A stretch of 5,235 nucleotides of DNA from Verrucomicrobiales bacterium (lineage in GTDB: Bacteria > Verrucomicrobiota > Verrucomicrobiia > Verrucomicrobiales > V1-33). Under the pieces are notes generated by a model. It was not told where the DNA came from. It did not search any database and was given only the letters and a program-made list of their open reading frames with translations. Location: NCBI GenBank assembly GCA_023253495.1, contig JALRGF010000500.1, positions 1 to 5,235 of the forward strand, in the 5' to 3' direction. This document shows positions 1 to 5,235 of the stretch, piece by piece. Each line of letters opens with the position of its first letter. The first letter of the stretch is position 1. A program made the translations under genes and the position numbers.

Positions 1-3000
1 TTCGAGGAATTCTCCGTTGCGGGTGACGAATGGCTGGATGCCGGGGGTGTCCGTGATTCGGGGGTGGGAGCCGAAGGCGTAGTGGTGGAAGTTGGGATAG
101 CCGTCGCGGTTGGGGTCGGCGGCGGGTCCGGAGACGAGGGGATCGAGGATTTCGGTCTGGCTGAAGTGCTGGTGGAGCCAGCCTGCGTACTGCTGGAGGG
201 TGGCCGGGTGGTTGGGCTGGCCGGGGCTGCCTCCGGGGGTGGCGCCGATGCCCCAGGCGGCGGGGACTTTCCAGCGTTGCCAACTGGCATTTTCATCGAC
301 GACGACGAGGGCGTAGTTCCCGCCGTCGGTGGCGGGGTACCAATGGTCGTGGAAGGTGAAATCGAGGATGGTTTCGCCGGCGGCATCGAGCAGGCGGACA
401 GTCTCGCCGTCGTTGCTGAGGCGGCCTGTATATTCGCCGAGGATGCGCGGGGTGGTGCCGTAGCGTGCCTTGAAGGCGGGGGTGTGGCTGACGGCGACGG
501 CGGTTTCACCGGCGGCGAGGGTGGTGCCGGTGGGAACGACGAAGGAGATGCCGTCCTCGAAGCGGGCGCCACCGATGTCGATCGGTGACGGTCCGGTGTT
601 TCTGATTTCGAGGAACTCGAAGTCCTCGGGGTTGGTGAAACCGGCGGCGGTTTCCTCGGCGCCGGGATCGGCCGGGTGGTAGTGGATTTCGGTGATGCGC
701 AGGAACTGCTGGGCGTCGCCGGGGGCGCCGGGGTAGGTTGTCGACGCGGCGATCCGCCCCGCGCGGTCGCGGAGGGTGATGGTTTCGCCGCGGGCCGAGA
801 GGCGGCCGCGGTAGTTCCCTTGGACGAAGGTGCCGGCGGTCGGTGACGGGCGGGAGCGGAAGGAGGCGACGTGGGGGGAGAGGTGGAGCGGCATGTCGTG
901 GGTGCGGGACGGGAGGACGGTGCCGGGCTTGAAGATATGCGCGACGGCTCCCTCGACGGTCCATCCCGAGATATCGACGGCGACGGGGTTGGGGTTGAGG
1001 ATTTCGATGAACTCGTGGTTCTGATTGCCGGAGGCGGGGTTGAAGTCGATGCGGCCGATGGCCAGGGGCAGGTCGGGGGGCTGGGGGCCGGGGATGCCGA
1101 CTGATCCCGGGGAGGCCGGCTTCGGATGTTCGACCAGTTCGGGCAGGATGAGCATGTCGGAGTTGAGGGGGGAGGTATTCACGGCCTGGATGGCGAGCAC
1201 GTTTTCGCCGCGCCGCAGGGCCTCCGGGAAGGCGCTGACGTCGATGTTCTGGAAGACGACAGCCTGGGCGTCCGGGCGGCTGGTGGCTCCGGCGTTGAAA
1301 GCGACCGGGCTTCCGGCTGTTCCGGCGAGGTTCCGGCGCGCGATCTCGGTGCCGTTGAGGTAGGCGACGAAGCCGTCGTCGTATTTCATCCTGAGTTCGA
1401 GGGCGTCGACGTTGGACAGGTCTGCCACGGTGAAGCGGAGGCGCAGGAGGATGGAGGTGGCCGCGGGGTGGAGGTCGGACGGCCGGACGCGGGTGGCGAT
1501 GAGAGGCGAGTGGGTGGACGGGATGAGTTCAAAGCCGAGCCCGGTCGGCCCCGATGACCAGCCGGTGTCGTCGAAGTCCCGGGCGGTCCAGCTCAGGCCG
1601 AGGCTGTCGTCGCCGGGCACCGAGTAACGGGCGACGGACGCGCCGGGAGTGCCGGAAACGAGGGTTGAGGGCAGGCCGTCGCCGAGGCTGCCGAGGCCGT
1701 GGCGCTCGTAGAGGAAGACTCGGCGTTCCGCGAGGTATTTTGTTTTGATGAGGTTGATGGCGGTGACGAGGTCCTGACGGGCCGGTTGCTCCGGGATCAC
1801 GGCCGGCCCCCATTTGGCCAGGTCCTTGGCGGCATCGATCTGGAGGAGCGGCAGGAGCTGGTCGAGACGCGCCTCGAATTTCAGCTGGGCGGTCGGGGTT
1901 CCGGGAGGCTGCAGGAGTTCGTCCATGAGGGTGCGCAGTCGGCGCAGATACATTTCGCGGGCCGCCGGGTGGGCGATGACGGCATCGACCATCATGTTGA
2001 CGCCGTGGCGGGCGTGCCCCGTGGCGCACCAGAAGGGATGGGCGGTGCTGGCAGGGTCGTCGGGTGCTTCGTCGAGAAATCCGTCGCCGGAGATGTCGTC
2101 AGAAACGAATCGCTCTCCGAATGTCAGGTCCTTGTCCCAGGGGAGCTGGGTCCACTCGCCGCTGCCGTTCGTATCGCGGTAGATGTAATAATTCTTTGTG
2201 AAGCGGTCGAAGTCCTGGGTGACGATGGCGCCGGTGAAATAATTGATGGCGGAGGGCAGGTCGACGTGGTCGAAGAGGAAGGCCCGCCGTTTCGGGTTGG
2301 AGGTGGCGAGCCCGGCGACGAGCGCCTGCAGGTCGGCGGTCCCTTCGTGGAGGCGCGTCTTTTTTTCGGCGCCGGAGGTTGAGGTGATGCCGTTGTACAT
2401 CTTGTAGAGCGCGCCCTCCGGGTCGAGCCCGCGGGCGGCGAGGAAATCCTCGTCCACCTGCTGCACCATGGTGGCGACGCTGAAGAAGCGGCCGTTCTGT
2501 TCGACATGGACCGGGAAGGCGTCGCTGGCGGGCACGCCCACCGCGCGGTAGGTCTCGTAGGTGAGGGACTCGCGGACGTAGGATTTGTCCTGCTGGGTGG
2601 TATTGAGGTTGATTTCCTCGACGCGCGGGGAGCCGTCGGCGTAGTGGAAATGGTGACCGGTATTGAATTCAAGTTTGAAGGCTTTTTTCGCCCAGTTGAT
2701 CGAGGAGGCGCCGCGCAGGCGGACGAGCACGTTGTCGTAGAAGCGGCCGTTGAAATGAACGGCGCAGCGGGTGCCGCCGGTGGTGCCGGCGGCGGCCGGG
2801 GAGGCCACGAACCAATGGAATGCGGGCAGGGGCGAGGCGGTCGCGGGGTTGTCGATGACGGTGCCGAAATACTGGGGTGAGTTGGTCGGGGCGAGGTAGG
2901 GCGGTTCGCGGCGCGACTGGCCGAGGCTGTCCACGGCAGTGACCTGCCAGCGGACCATCTCACCGGGAGCCGAGGCGGCGTGCGGGATGGTGGCGGTGAA

Positions 3001-3729
3001 CTGCCCGCCGCCGAGGTCGATCATCGGCACCGTCTGCTCGGGCCCGAACATCACCCGGTAGCGAAGGGTGACCGAGGCGACCGGGGCGGTCAGGGCATCG
3101 ACCTGCGCGCGAATCACGATATCTTCTCCATTCGCCGGAAGTGGTTGCGGGCTGTCGGTGACGCCGCTGATGAGCGGTCCCGCCGCGGAAGGAGAAACCG
3201 GGTTTGGTTTGCCGGGGCTCGGCGTGTTGAAGAAGCCGACCGTCACCAGATTCGCGGCGACCCCGTATGAAATCCCGCGCACCTGCGGCGGAAAGGCCGG
3301 GGCGAAAGCGTGCGCGACCGTCACACCGTCGGGTTTGATCAGCGCGAGGTACTCGCCGCTGGCCGCGAGCGAGAAATTCGTGTGCAGGCGGCCGCCGGCA
3401 TCCACGTAGTCGTCTCGCTCCTGGTTCGAGGCGTAAACCACCAGGTGGCTGCCGGCGGGCAGCGACACCTCCGGAAACCTCCACTTGGCGGGGGCGTCGG
3501 CGCGGTCGGTGAGGTGCCAGCCGGTGAGATTGACGGTGGCGGAGCCGGGGTTGTGAATTTCGATCCAATCGGAGGCATGGCCATCGCCATCGAGGTGGGT
3601 GGACTCGTTGCTGGCCATGAACTCGCTGATGAGCAAAGGGTTATCGGCGGCCGTAACACCGGGGGCGAGACCGATTCCGGCGGCGACGATGGCGGCGGTG
3701 GCGATCGCTCTGAGCGGATTTGGAAGCAT
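1..3729 (-). CDS. Secreted CotH-kinase-family protein with three lamin-tail domains (3' end outside window)
   Basis: The frame is open from ATG 3729-3727 to base 1: 1243 codons with no stop, so the C-terminus is missing. Visible order: signal peptide (1-28); LTD1 (about 32-130, SEFMASN...DWIEIHNPG...LTGWHLTD); Ig/FN3-like domain (about 185-285); CotH kinase domain (about 301-676); galactose-binding-like module (about 690-850, W714-T-A-R-D-F-D-D and YDDGFVAYLNGTEIAR from 783); LTD2 (about 888-985, HEFIEILNPN); LTD3 (about 1008-1105, ITEIHYHP and EFLEIRNTG); tail motif ADPNRDGYPN from 1204. CotH proteins are atypical kinases; the Bacillus member phosphorylates spore-coat proteins. LTD modules are usually extracellular and probably bind surfaces or ligands. 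Kinase activity here is inferred from motifs; the substrate is unknown. ATG 3729 is chosen because a good signal peptide follows at once and the next in-frame Met (38) lies inside LTD1. No Shine-Dalgarno is visible. The only cysteines seen are C322 and C568, both in the kinase domain. Family assignment is firm, biological role is not. Confidence 0.93.
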   Translation of the reverse strand, partial: MLPNPLRAIATAAIVAAGIGLAPGVTAADNPLLISEFMASNESTHLDGDGHASDWIEIHNPGSATVNLTGWHLTDRADAPAKWRFPEVSLPAGSHLVVYASNQERDDYVDAGGRLHTNFSLAASGEYLALIKPDGVTVAHAFAPAFPPQVRGISYGVAANLVTVGFFNTPSPGKPNPVSPSAAGPLISGVTDSPQPLPANGEDIVIRAQVDALTAPVASVTLRYRVMFGPEQTVPMIDLGGGQFTATIPHAASAPGEMVRWQVTAVDSLGQSRREPPYLAPTNSPQYFGTVIDNPATASPLPAFHWFVASPAAAGTTGGTRCAVHFNGRFYDNVLVRLRGASSINWAKKAFKLEFNTGHHFHYADGSPRVEEINLNTTQQDKSYVRESLTYETYRAVGVPASDAFPVHVEQNGRFFSVATMVQQVDEDFLAARGLDPEGALYKMYNGITSTSGAEKKTRLHEGTADLQALVAGLATSNPKRRAFLFDHVDLPSAINYFTGAIVTQDFDRFTKNYYIYRDTNGSGEWTQLPWDKDLTFGERFVSDDISGDGFLDEAPDDPASTAHPFWCATGHARHGVNMMVDAVIAHPAAREMYLRRLRTLMDELLQPPGTPTAQLKFEARLDQLLPLLQIDAAKDLAKWGPAVIPEQPARQDLVTAINLIKTKYLAERRVFLYERHGLGSLGDGLPSTLVSGTPGASVARYSVPGDDSLGLSWTARDFDDTGWSSGPTGLGFELIPSTHSPLIATRVRPSDLHPAATSILLRLRFTVADLSNVDALELRMKYDDGFVAYLNGTEIARRNLAGTAGSPVAFNAGATSRPDAQAVVFQNIDVSAFPEALRRGENVLAIQAVNTSPLNSDMLILPELVEHPKPASPGSVGIPGPQPPDLPLAIGRIDFNPASGNQNHEFIEILNPNPVAVDISGWTVEGAVAHIFKPGTVLPSRTHDMPLHLSPHVASFRSRPSPTAGTFVQGNYRGRLSARGETITLRDRAGRIAASTTYPGAPGDAQQFLRITEIHYHPADPGAEETAAGFTNPEDFEFLEIRNTGPSPIDIGGARFEDGISFVVPTGTTLAAGETAVAVSHTPAFKARYGTTPRILGEYTGRLSNDGETVRLLDAAGETILDFTFHDHWYPATDGGNYALVVVDENASWQRWKVPAAWGIGATPGGSPGQPNHPATLQQYAGWLHQHFSQTEILDPLVSGPAADPNRDGYPNFHHYAFGSHPRITDTPGIQPFVTRNGEFLE
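415..1068 (-). other. Two C-terminal lamin-tail domains, LTD2 and LTD3 (residues about 888-1105)
   Basis: LTD2 begins at PLAIGRIDFNPAS (888 onward) with NHEFIEILNPN and VDISGWTVEG. LTD3 begins at LRITEIHYHPAD (1009 onward) with FEFLEIRNTG, IDIGGARFEDG and LPT/LAAGE-type turns leading to AVAVSHTPAF. Both keep the (F)xE(I/L)xN strand that marks LTDs, but they differ from each other and from LTD1, so they are old duplicates rather than recent copies. With LTD1 they place LTD modules on both sides of the kinase domain. Confidence 0.78.
1177..1662 (-). other. Galactose-binding-like module (residues about 690-850)
   Basis: The module contains W714-T-A-R-D-F-D-D-T-G-W, then a central LRMKYDDGFVAYLNGTEIAR stretch (Y783 onward) and ENVLAIQAVN near its end. 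This pattern recurs in large exported proteins of Verrucomicrobiota and Planctomycetota and resembles galactose-binding-like jelly-roll folds. A carbohydrate-binding role is plausible but no ligand can be read from the sequence. Edges are approximate. Confidence 0.7.
1702..2829 (-). other. CotH kinase domain (residues about 301-676)
   Basis: The domain opens with LPAFHWFV (301-308) and has the family's RLRGASS motif at 337-343, followed by WAKKAFKLEF (346-355), equivalent to the common RLRGNSS...KKSYRIKF segment. The catalytic-loop-like stretch QDFDRFTKNYY (505-515) shows a D-x4-N spacing between D508 and N513, and LPWDKDLTFG (529-538) matches the family's PWDxDxxFG motif. The domain closes with a basic helix, YLAERRVFLYE, ending at 676. 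Compared with protein kinases, D508/N513 would play the catalytic-loop role and D532 or D534 the metal-binding role; this mapping is inferred from spacing. All expected motif positions appear to be kept, so the domain does not look degenerate. Confidence 0.88.
3340..3636 (-). other. Lamin-tail domain 1 (residues about 32-130)
   Basis: The segment after the signal peptide carries the typical LTD pattern: LLISEFMASN at 32-41, SDWIEIHNPG at 53-62, LTGWHLTD at 68-75, then a strand pair ending in LPAGSHLVVYAS (90-101) and GEYLALIKPDG (125-135). An acidic glycine loop (DGDG, 47-50) sits between the first two strands, as is frequent in bacterial LTDs. LTDs at the N-terminus of CotH proteins are common and probably mediate attachment or ligand binding outside the cell. 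Confidence 0.85.
3646..3729 (-). other. Signal peptide of the CotH-family protein
   Basis: Residues 1-28 have a short N-region with one positive charge (R7), a hydrophobic alanine/isoleucine-rich core (about 8-22) and a small-residue end, PGVTAAD. This fits signal peptidase I cleavage after A27 or A28. There is no lipobox cysteine and no twin arginine, so Sec export as a non-lipidated protein is the natural reading. The mature protein would begin just before LTD1 (LLISEFMASN). Confidence 0.85.
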
Positions 3730-3754
3730 GGGGCCGGGCGGAGGACGGATGGCG

Positions 3755-3778
3755 GGCGGCCTCGCGATCAGGGCCGCC
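3755..3778 (-). other. Perfect 7-bp inverted repeat spanning the stop codon of the upstream gene
   Basis: GGCGGCC at 3755-3761 and GGCCGCC at 3772-3778 can pair around a 10-base loop that contains the TGA (3770-3768). No T-run follows on the minus strand, so it is not a normal intrinsic terminator. It could be a weak intergenic hairpin affecting readthrough or mRNA stability, or chance in GC-rich sequence. Confidence 0.4.
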
Positions 3779-5235
3779 GGACCTGATAGTAGAGCCGGGG
3801 CTGGGCCGGCGCGAGGAAGCTGTCGGTGAAGCGGGTGCTGGATCCGGTGCCGGTCACCTCATCGTCGAGTTGCTCCCACGTCCGCAGGTCCGCTGAGGTC
3901 CAGATTTCATAAGTCGCGCCGGGGACCGAGCTGAAGGTGAGGGTGGCGGCGAGGGTGGCCGGGTCGCGGGTGATGCCGGTGATCTGGAGCGGCGCGGTGA
4001 CCGCCGGAGCGACGGCCACGTTGTCGATGGTGCCGCCAAACCTCCCGCTGCCCGGTGCCGAGGGACCGATACGCAGACGGATGTCGCCACTGCCGTCCCC
4101 GATGTACTGGAAGCGGCCGGGCGCCAGTGCGGGAAAACCCGCCCACTCGCCGGGCAGGTGGGTGTGGGAGGAGAGCACGCTGTCGTCGGCGCGCAGGACC
4201 TCGATGAGGAGGCCGTCGGTGATCCCCGTCGTCTGGCCGGGTGCCTGGTAGACCGCGGGGCCCGCGTCGAACGTGACGGTGTAAGGGGTGCCGGAGGCAT
4301 TGGATCCGGGGACGGCGGCCAGCTGCGTGATCACGTTGTCCTGCCAGATCATGACGGCAAAGTCGGGCGGGCTGGTTTCGGCGCCAAAAACGTTTGCGCG
4401 ATCGACCGCATGGACCACGCCGCCGCCCGTCTTGTCCCAGCCGTCGAGGGTGCCGCCGAAGGCGACGACCAGTCCGGACTGGAACTGTCCGCCATTGAAG
4501 GTGCCATCGGTGAAGCTGGCGAAGTCGTCGGAAAAGATCGCGTCGGAGTTGGCAACGGTTCTGGTGGCCTGCGCTCTGGCGGTGGAGGTGCCGCGGGTGG
4601 CGGTCAGAGTGTAGGTGGTCGACTCGTCCGGCCCGGGGGTCAGGGTGAAGCTGCCGCTGCCGCCGGCGTTGGTGAGGGCCAGCAGATTCACGTTGCCCGG
4701 CGTGAGCACCAGCGTGGTCACCGGTCGTTCGACCTGCCAGCTGAACGGCACCGGCTGTCCCGGGGCGGTCACCGGCGGGGTCACTTGGAACGAGGCGATC
4801 TGCGGCGGGGGCAGGGTGACGGTCACTTTCCGCTGTCGGCTCTCTGCGCCTTTGATGGCGGTGAGGGTGAATTCGGTGGTGCCGTCCGGCCCCGGGTTGA
4901 GCACGTAGCTGCCCTGGCCCGACGGGGCGGTGAGCGCCAGAGCGTTGATGTTGCCGGGGGTGATCACCAGCGACTCGAAGGGCATGCCTCCGACCGCCCA
5001 GTTGAATGTCACCGCGCCGCCCGCATCCGCCAGCACAGCGGGGTTGGCGTTGAACGAGGTGATGCTCGGGCCGGTCGGGTTCGGCGTGACGGCCACGTTG
5101 TCGATCGTGCCGCCAAACCTCCCGCTGCCCGGTGCCGAGGGACCGATGCGCAGGCGGATGTCACCGCTGCCGTCGCCGGTGTATTCAAAGCGGCTGGAGG
5201 TCAGGGAGGGCTGGCCCGCCCAGACTCCGGGCAGA
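3768..5235 (-). CDS. Modular extracellular protein with Ig-like repeats and duplicated beta-sandwich-like domain (5' end outside window)
   Basis: The frame runs from the right edge (first full codon 5234-5232) to TGA at 3770-3768, giving 488 visible codons; the start lies beyond the window. A GTG at 5096 could serve as a start on paper, but the frame upstream of it encodes LPGVWAGQPS...GDGSGDIRLRIGP...GTIDNV, a copy of a domain seen again downstream, so it is internal. Visible order: end of domain copy A (5235-5088); Ig-like 1 (about 5069-4812); Ig-like 2 (about 4805-4554); domain copy B (about 4547-4011); C-terminal module (about 3989-3771) with YEIWTSADLRTW and the ending YYQVRRP. Ig-like modules of this type and this C-terminal module are, from general knowledge, common in exported Verrucomicrobiota proteins; the repeated domain resembles uncharacterised beta-sandwich or carbohydrate-binding folds. 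No enzyme motif, cysteine or PEP-CTERM-like anchor is visible. A role in surface structure, adhesion or glycan binding is inferred only. It lies 38 bases upstream of the CotH-type gene on the same strand. Confidence 0.92.
   Translation of the reverse strand, partial: LPGVWAGQPSLTSSRFEYTGDGSGDIRLRIGPSAPGSGRFGGTIDNVAVTPNPTGPSITSFNANPAVLADAGGAVTFNWAVGGMPFESLVITPGNINALALTAPSGQGSYVLNPGPDGTTEFTLTAIKGAESRQRKVTVTLPPPQIASFQVTPPVTAPGQPVPFSWQVERPVTTLVLTPGNVNLLALTNAGGSGSFTLTPGPDESTTYTLTATRGTSTARAQATRTVANSDAIFSDDFASFTDGTFNGGQFQSGLVVAFGGTLDGWDKTGGGVVHAVDRANVFGAETSPPDFAVMIWQDNVITQLAAVPGSNASGTPYTVTFDAGPAVYQAPGQTTGITDGLLIEVLRADDSVLSSHTHLPGEWAGFPALAPGRFQYIGDGSGDIRLRIGPSAPGSGRFGGTIDNVAVAPAVTAPLQITGITRDPATLAATLTFSSVPGATYEIWTSADLRTWEQLDDEVTGTGSSTRFTDSFLAPAQPRLYYQVRRP
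4011..4158 (-). repeat. Direct repeat, copy B (end of beta-sandwich-like domain)
   Basis: This stretch aligns without gaps to 5088-5235, offset 1077 bases (359 codons). Bases 4030-4070 are identical to 5107-5147, and only three of the first 70 bases differ; divergence rises sharply beyond about 4090. The encoded shared peptide is GDGSGDIRLRIGPSAPGSGR followed by FGGTIDNVAV. The full domain copy B extends to about 4547 and begins IFSDDFASFTDGTFNGGQF; whether copy A is equally complete cannot be seen. Confidence 0.92.
4554..4805 (-). repeat. Ig-like repeat 2
   Basis: About 84 residues opening with PQIASFQVTPP, then VPFSWQVE, LVLTPGNVNLLALT and closing with TTYTLTATRG. It follows repeat 1 directly, separated only by a proline pair (PPP at the join). 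The matching core patterns sit 86-87 residues apart, so the two are a tandem domain duplication that has since diverged. Confidence 0.82.
4812..5069 (-). repeat. Ig-like repeat 1
   Basis: About 86 residues opening with PSITSFNANP, then VTFNW, LVITPGNINALALT and closing with TTEFTLTAIKG. It aligns with the following repeat through the shared patterns LV(I/L)TPGN(I/V)Nx(L)AL T and NPGPD/TPGPD. From general knowledge this belongs to the group of bacterial Ig-like domains used as spacers or adhesive modules in exported proteins. Confidence 0.82.
5088..5235 (-). repeat. Direct repeat, copy A (partial, runs off the window)
   Basis: Copy A encodes LPGVWAGQPSLTSSRFEYT and then the same GDGSGDIRLRIGPSAPGSGR segment found in copy B (LPGEWAGFPALAPGRFQYI). 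The window cuts it on its N-terminal side. It also proves that the coding frame continues to the right of the GTG at 5096. Confidence 0.92.

Noticed and set aside
64..588. Plus-strand open frame of 174 codons
   Set aside because: It is antisense to LTD3 and the tail of the CotH-family gene. The product is a low-complexity Gly/Ala/Val/Glu run with no domain pattern, as expected from a GC-rich coding strand read backwards.
1699..2382. Plus-strand open frame of 227 codons
   Set aside because: It is antisense to the kinase domain, where the minus strand gives recognisable CotH motifs. The plus-strand product shows no family motif.
2124..2963. Minus-strand open frame of 279 codons in another phase
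   Set aside because: The peptide is a Pro/Ser/Arg-rich shadow. The overlapping correct phase encodes RLRGASS, LPWDKDLTFG and the rest of the CotH domain without interruption.
1..3729. Frameshift or broken gene in the CotH-family frame
   Set aside because: I checked the codon phase at several points (near 3226, 2701, 2101, 1561, 1021, 661 and 61) and the domains continue in one phase with no internal stop.
3755..3778. Intrinsic terminator between the two genes
   Set aside because: The stem is only 7 bp, the loop is long, and no T-run follows on the minus strand.
3740..3829. Plus-strand GGAGG at 3740-3744 followed by ATG at 3749, a 26-codon frame
   Set aside because: The site is well spaced, but the frame is short, antisense to the end of the upstream gene, ends quickly and has no recognisable product; GGAGG is likely by chance in this composition.
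3768..5096. GTG at 5096 as the start of the upstream gene
   Set aside because: The same frame is open to the window edge and encodes a close copy of a domain found downstream, so the true start lies outside the window.

Overview
The window is GC-rich and holds two large genes, both read on the minus strand and both cut by a window edge. Together they fill almost everything. Reading right to left, in the direction of transcription, the first is the 3' part of a gene for a secreted modular protein (stop at 3768-3770). After a 38-base gap comes a gene starting at 3729 that stays open for 1243 codons to base 1 without reaching its stop. No rRNA, tRNA, CRISPR array, mobile element or replication signal is visible.

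The domain vocabulary points to a Verrucomicrobiota bacterium, perhaps of the Akkermansiaceae/Luteolibacter kind. That is an inference from three features: Ig-like modules of the 'PxITSF...TPGN...YTLTA' type, a C-terminal 'YEIWTSADLRTW...YYQVRR' ending, and a CotH protein carrying lamin-tail modules, a 'YDDGFVAYLNG' module and an 'ADPNRDG..N...YAFG' tail. Phylum is more secure than genus.

Region 5235-3768 (minus): 488 codons of a surface or extracellular protein. Visible order: the end of one beta-sandwich-like domain, two tandem Ig-like domains, a second complete copy of the same beta-sandwich-like domain, and a short C-terminal module. The two beta-sandwich copies lie 1077 bases apart and include an exact 41-base match, so the gene grew by duplication of modules.

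Region 3767-3730: a short gap with a perfect 7-bp inverted repeat around the first gene's stop codon and no recognisable Shine-Dalgarno sequence before the next ATG.

Region 3729-1 (minus): an exported CotH-kinase-family protein. Order: signal peptide, lamin-tail domain (LTD) 1, Ig/FN3-like domain, CotH kinase domain with its main motifs intact, galactose-binding-like module, LTD2, LTD3, and the start of a calcium-loop-like C-terminal tail.

The two genes have the same orientation and are close enough to be one transcription unit. Both products appear to act outside the cytoplasm. A link between a secreted CotH-type kinase and a repeat-rich extracellular protein is possible, but nothing in the sequence proves it.
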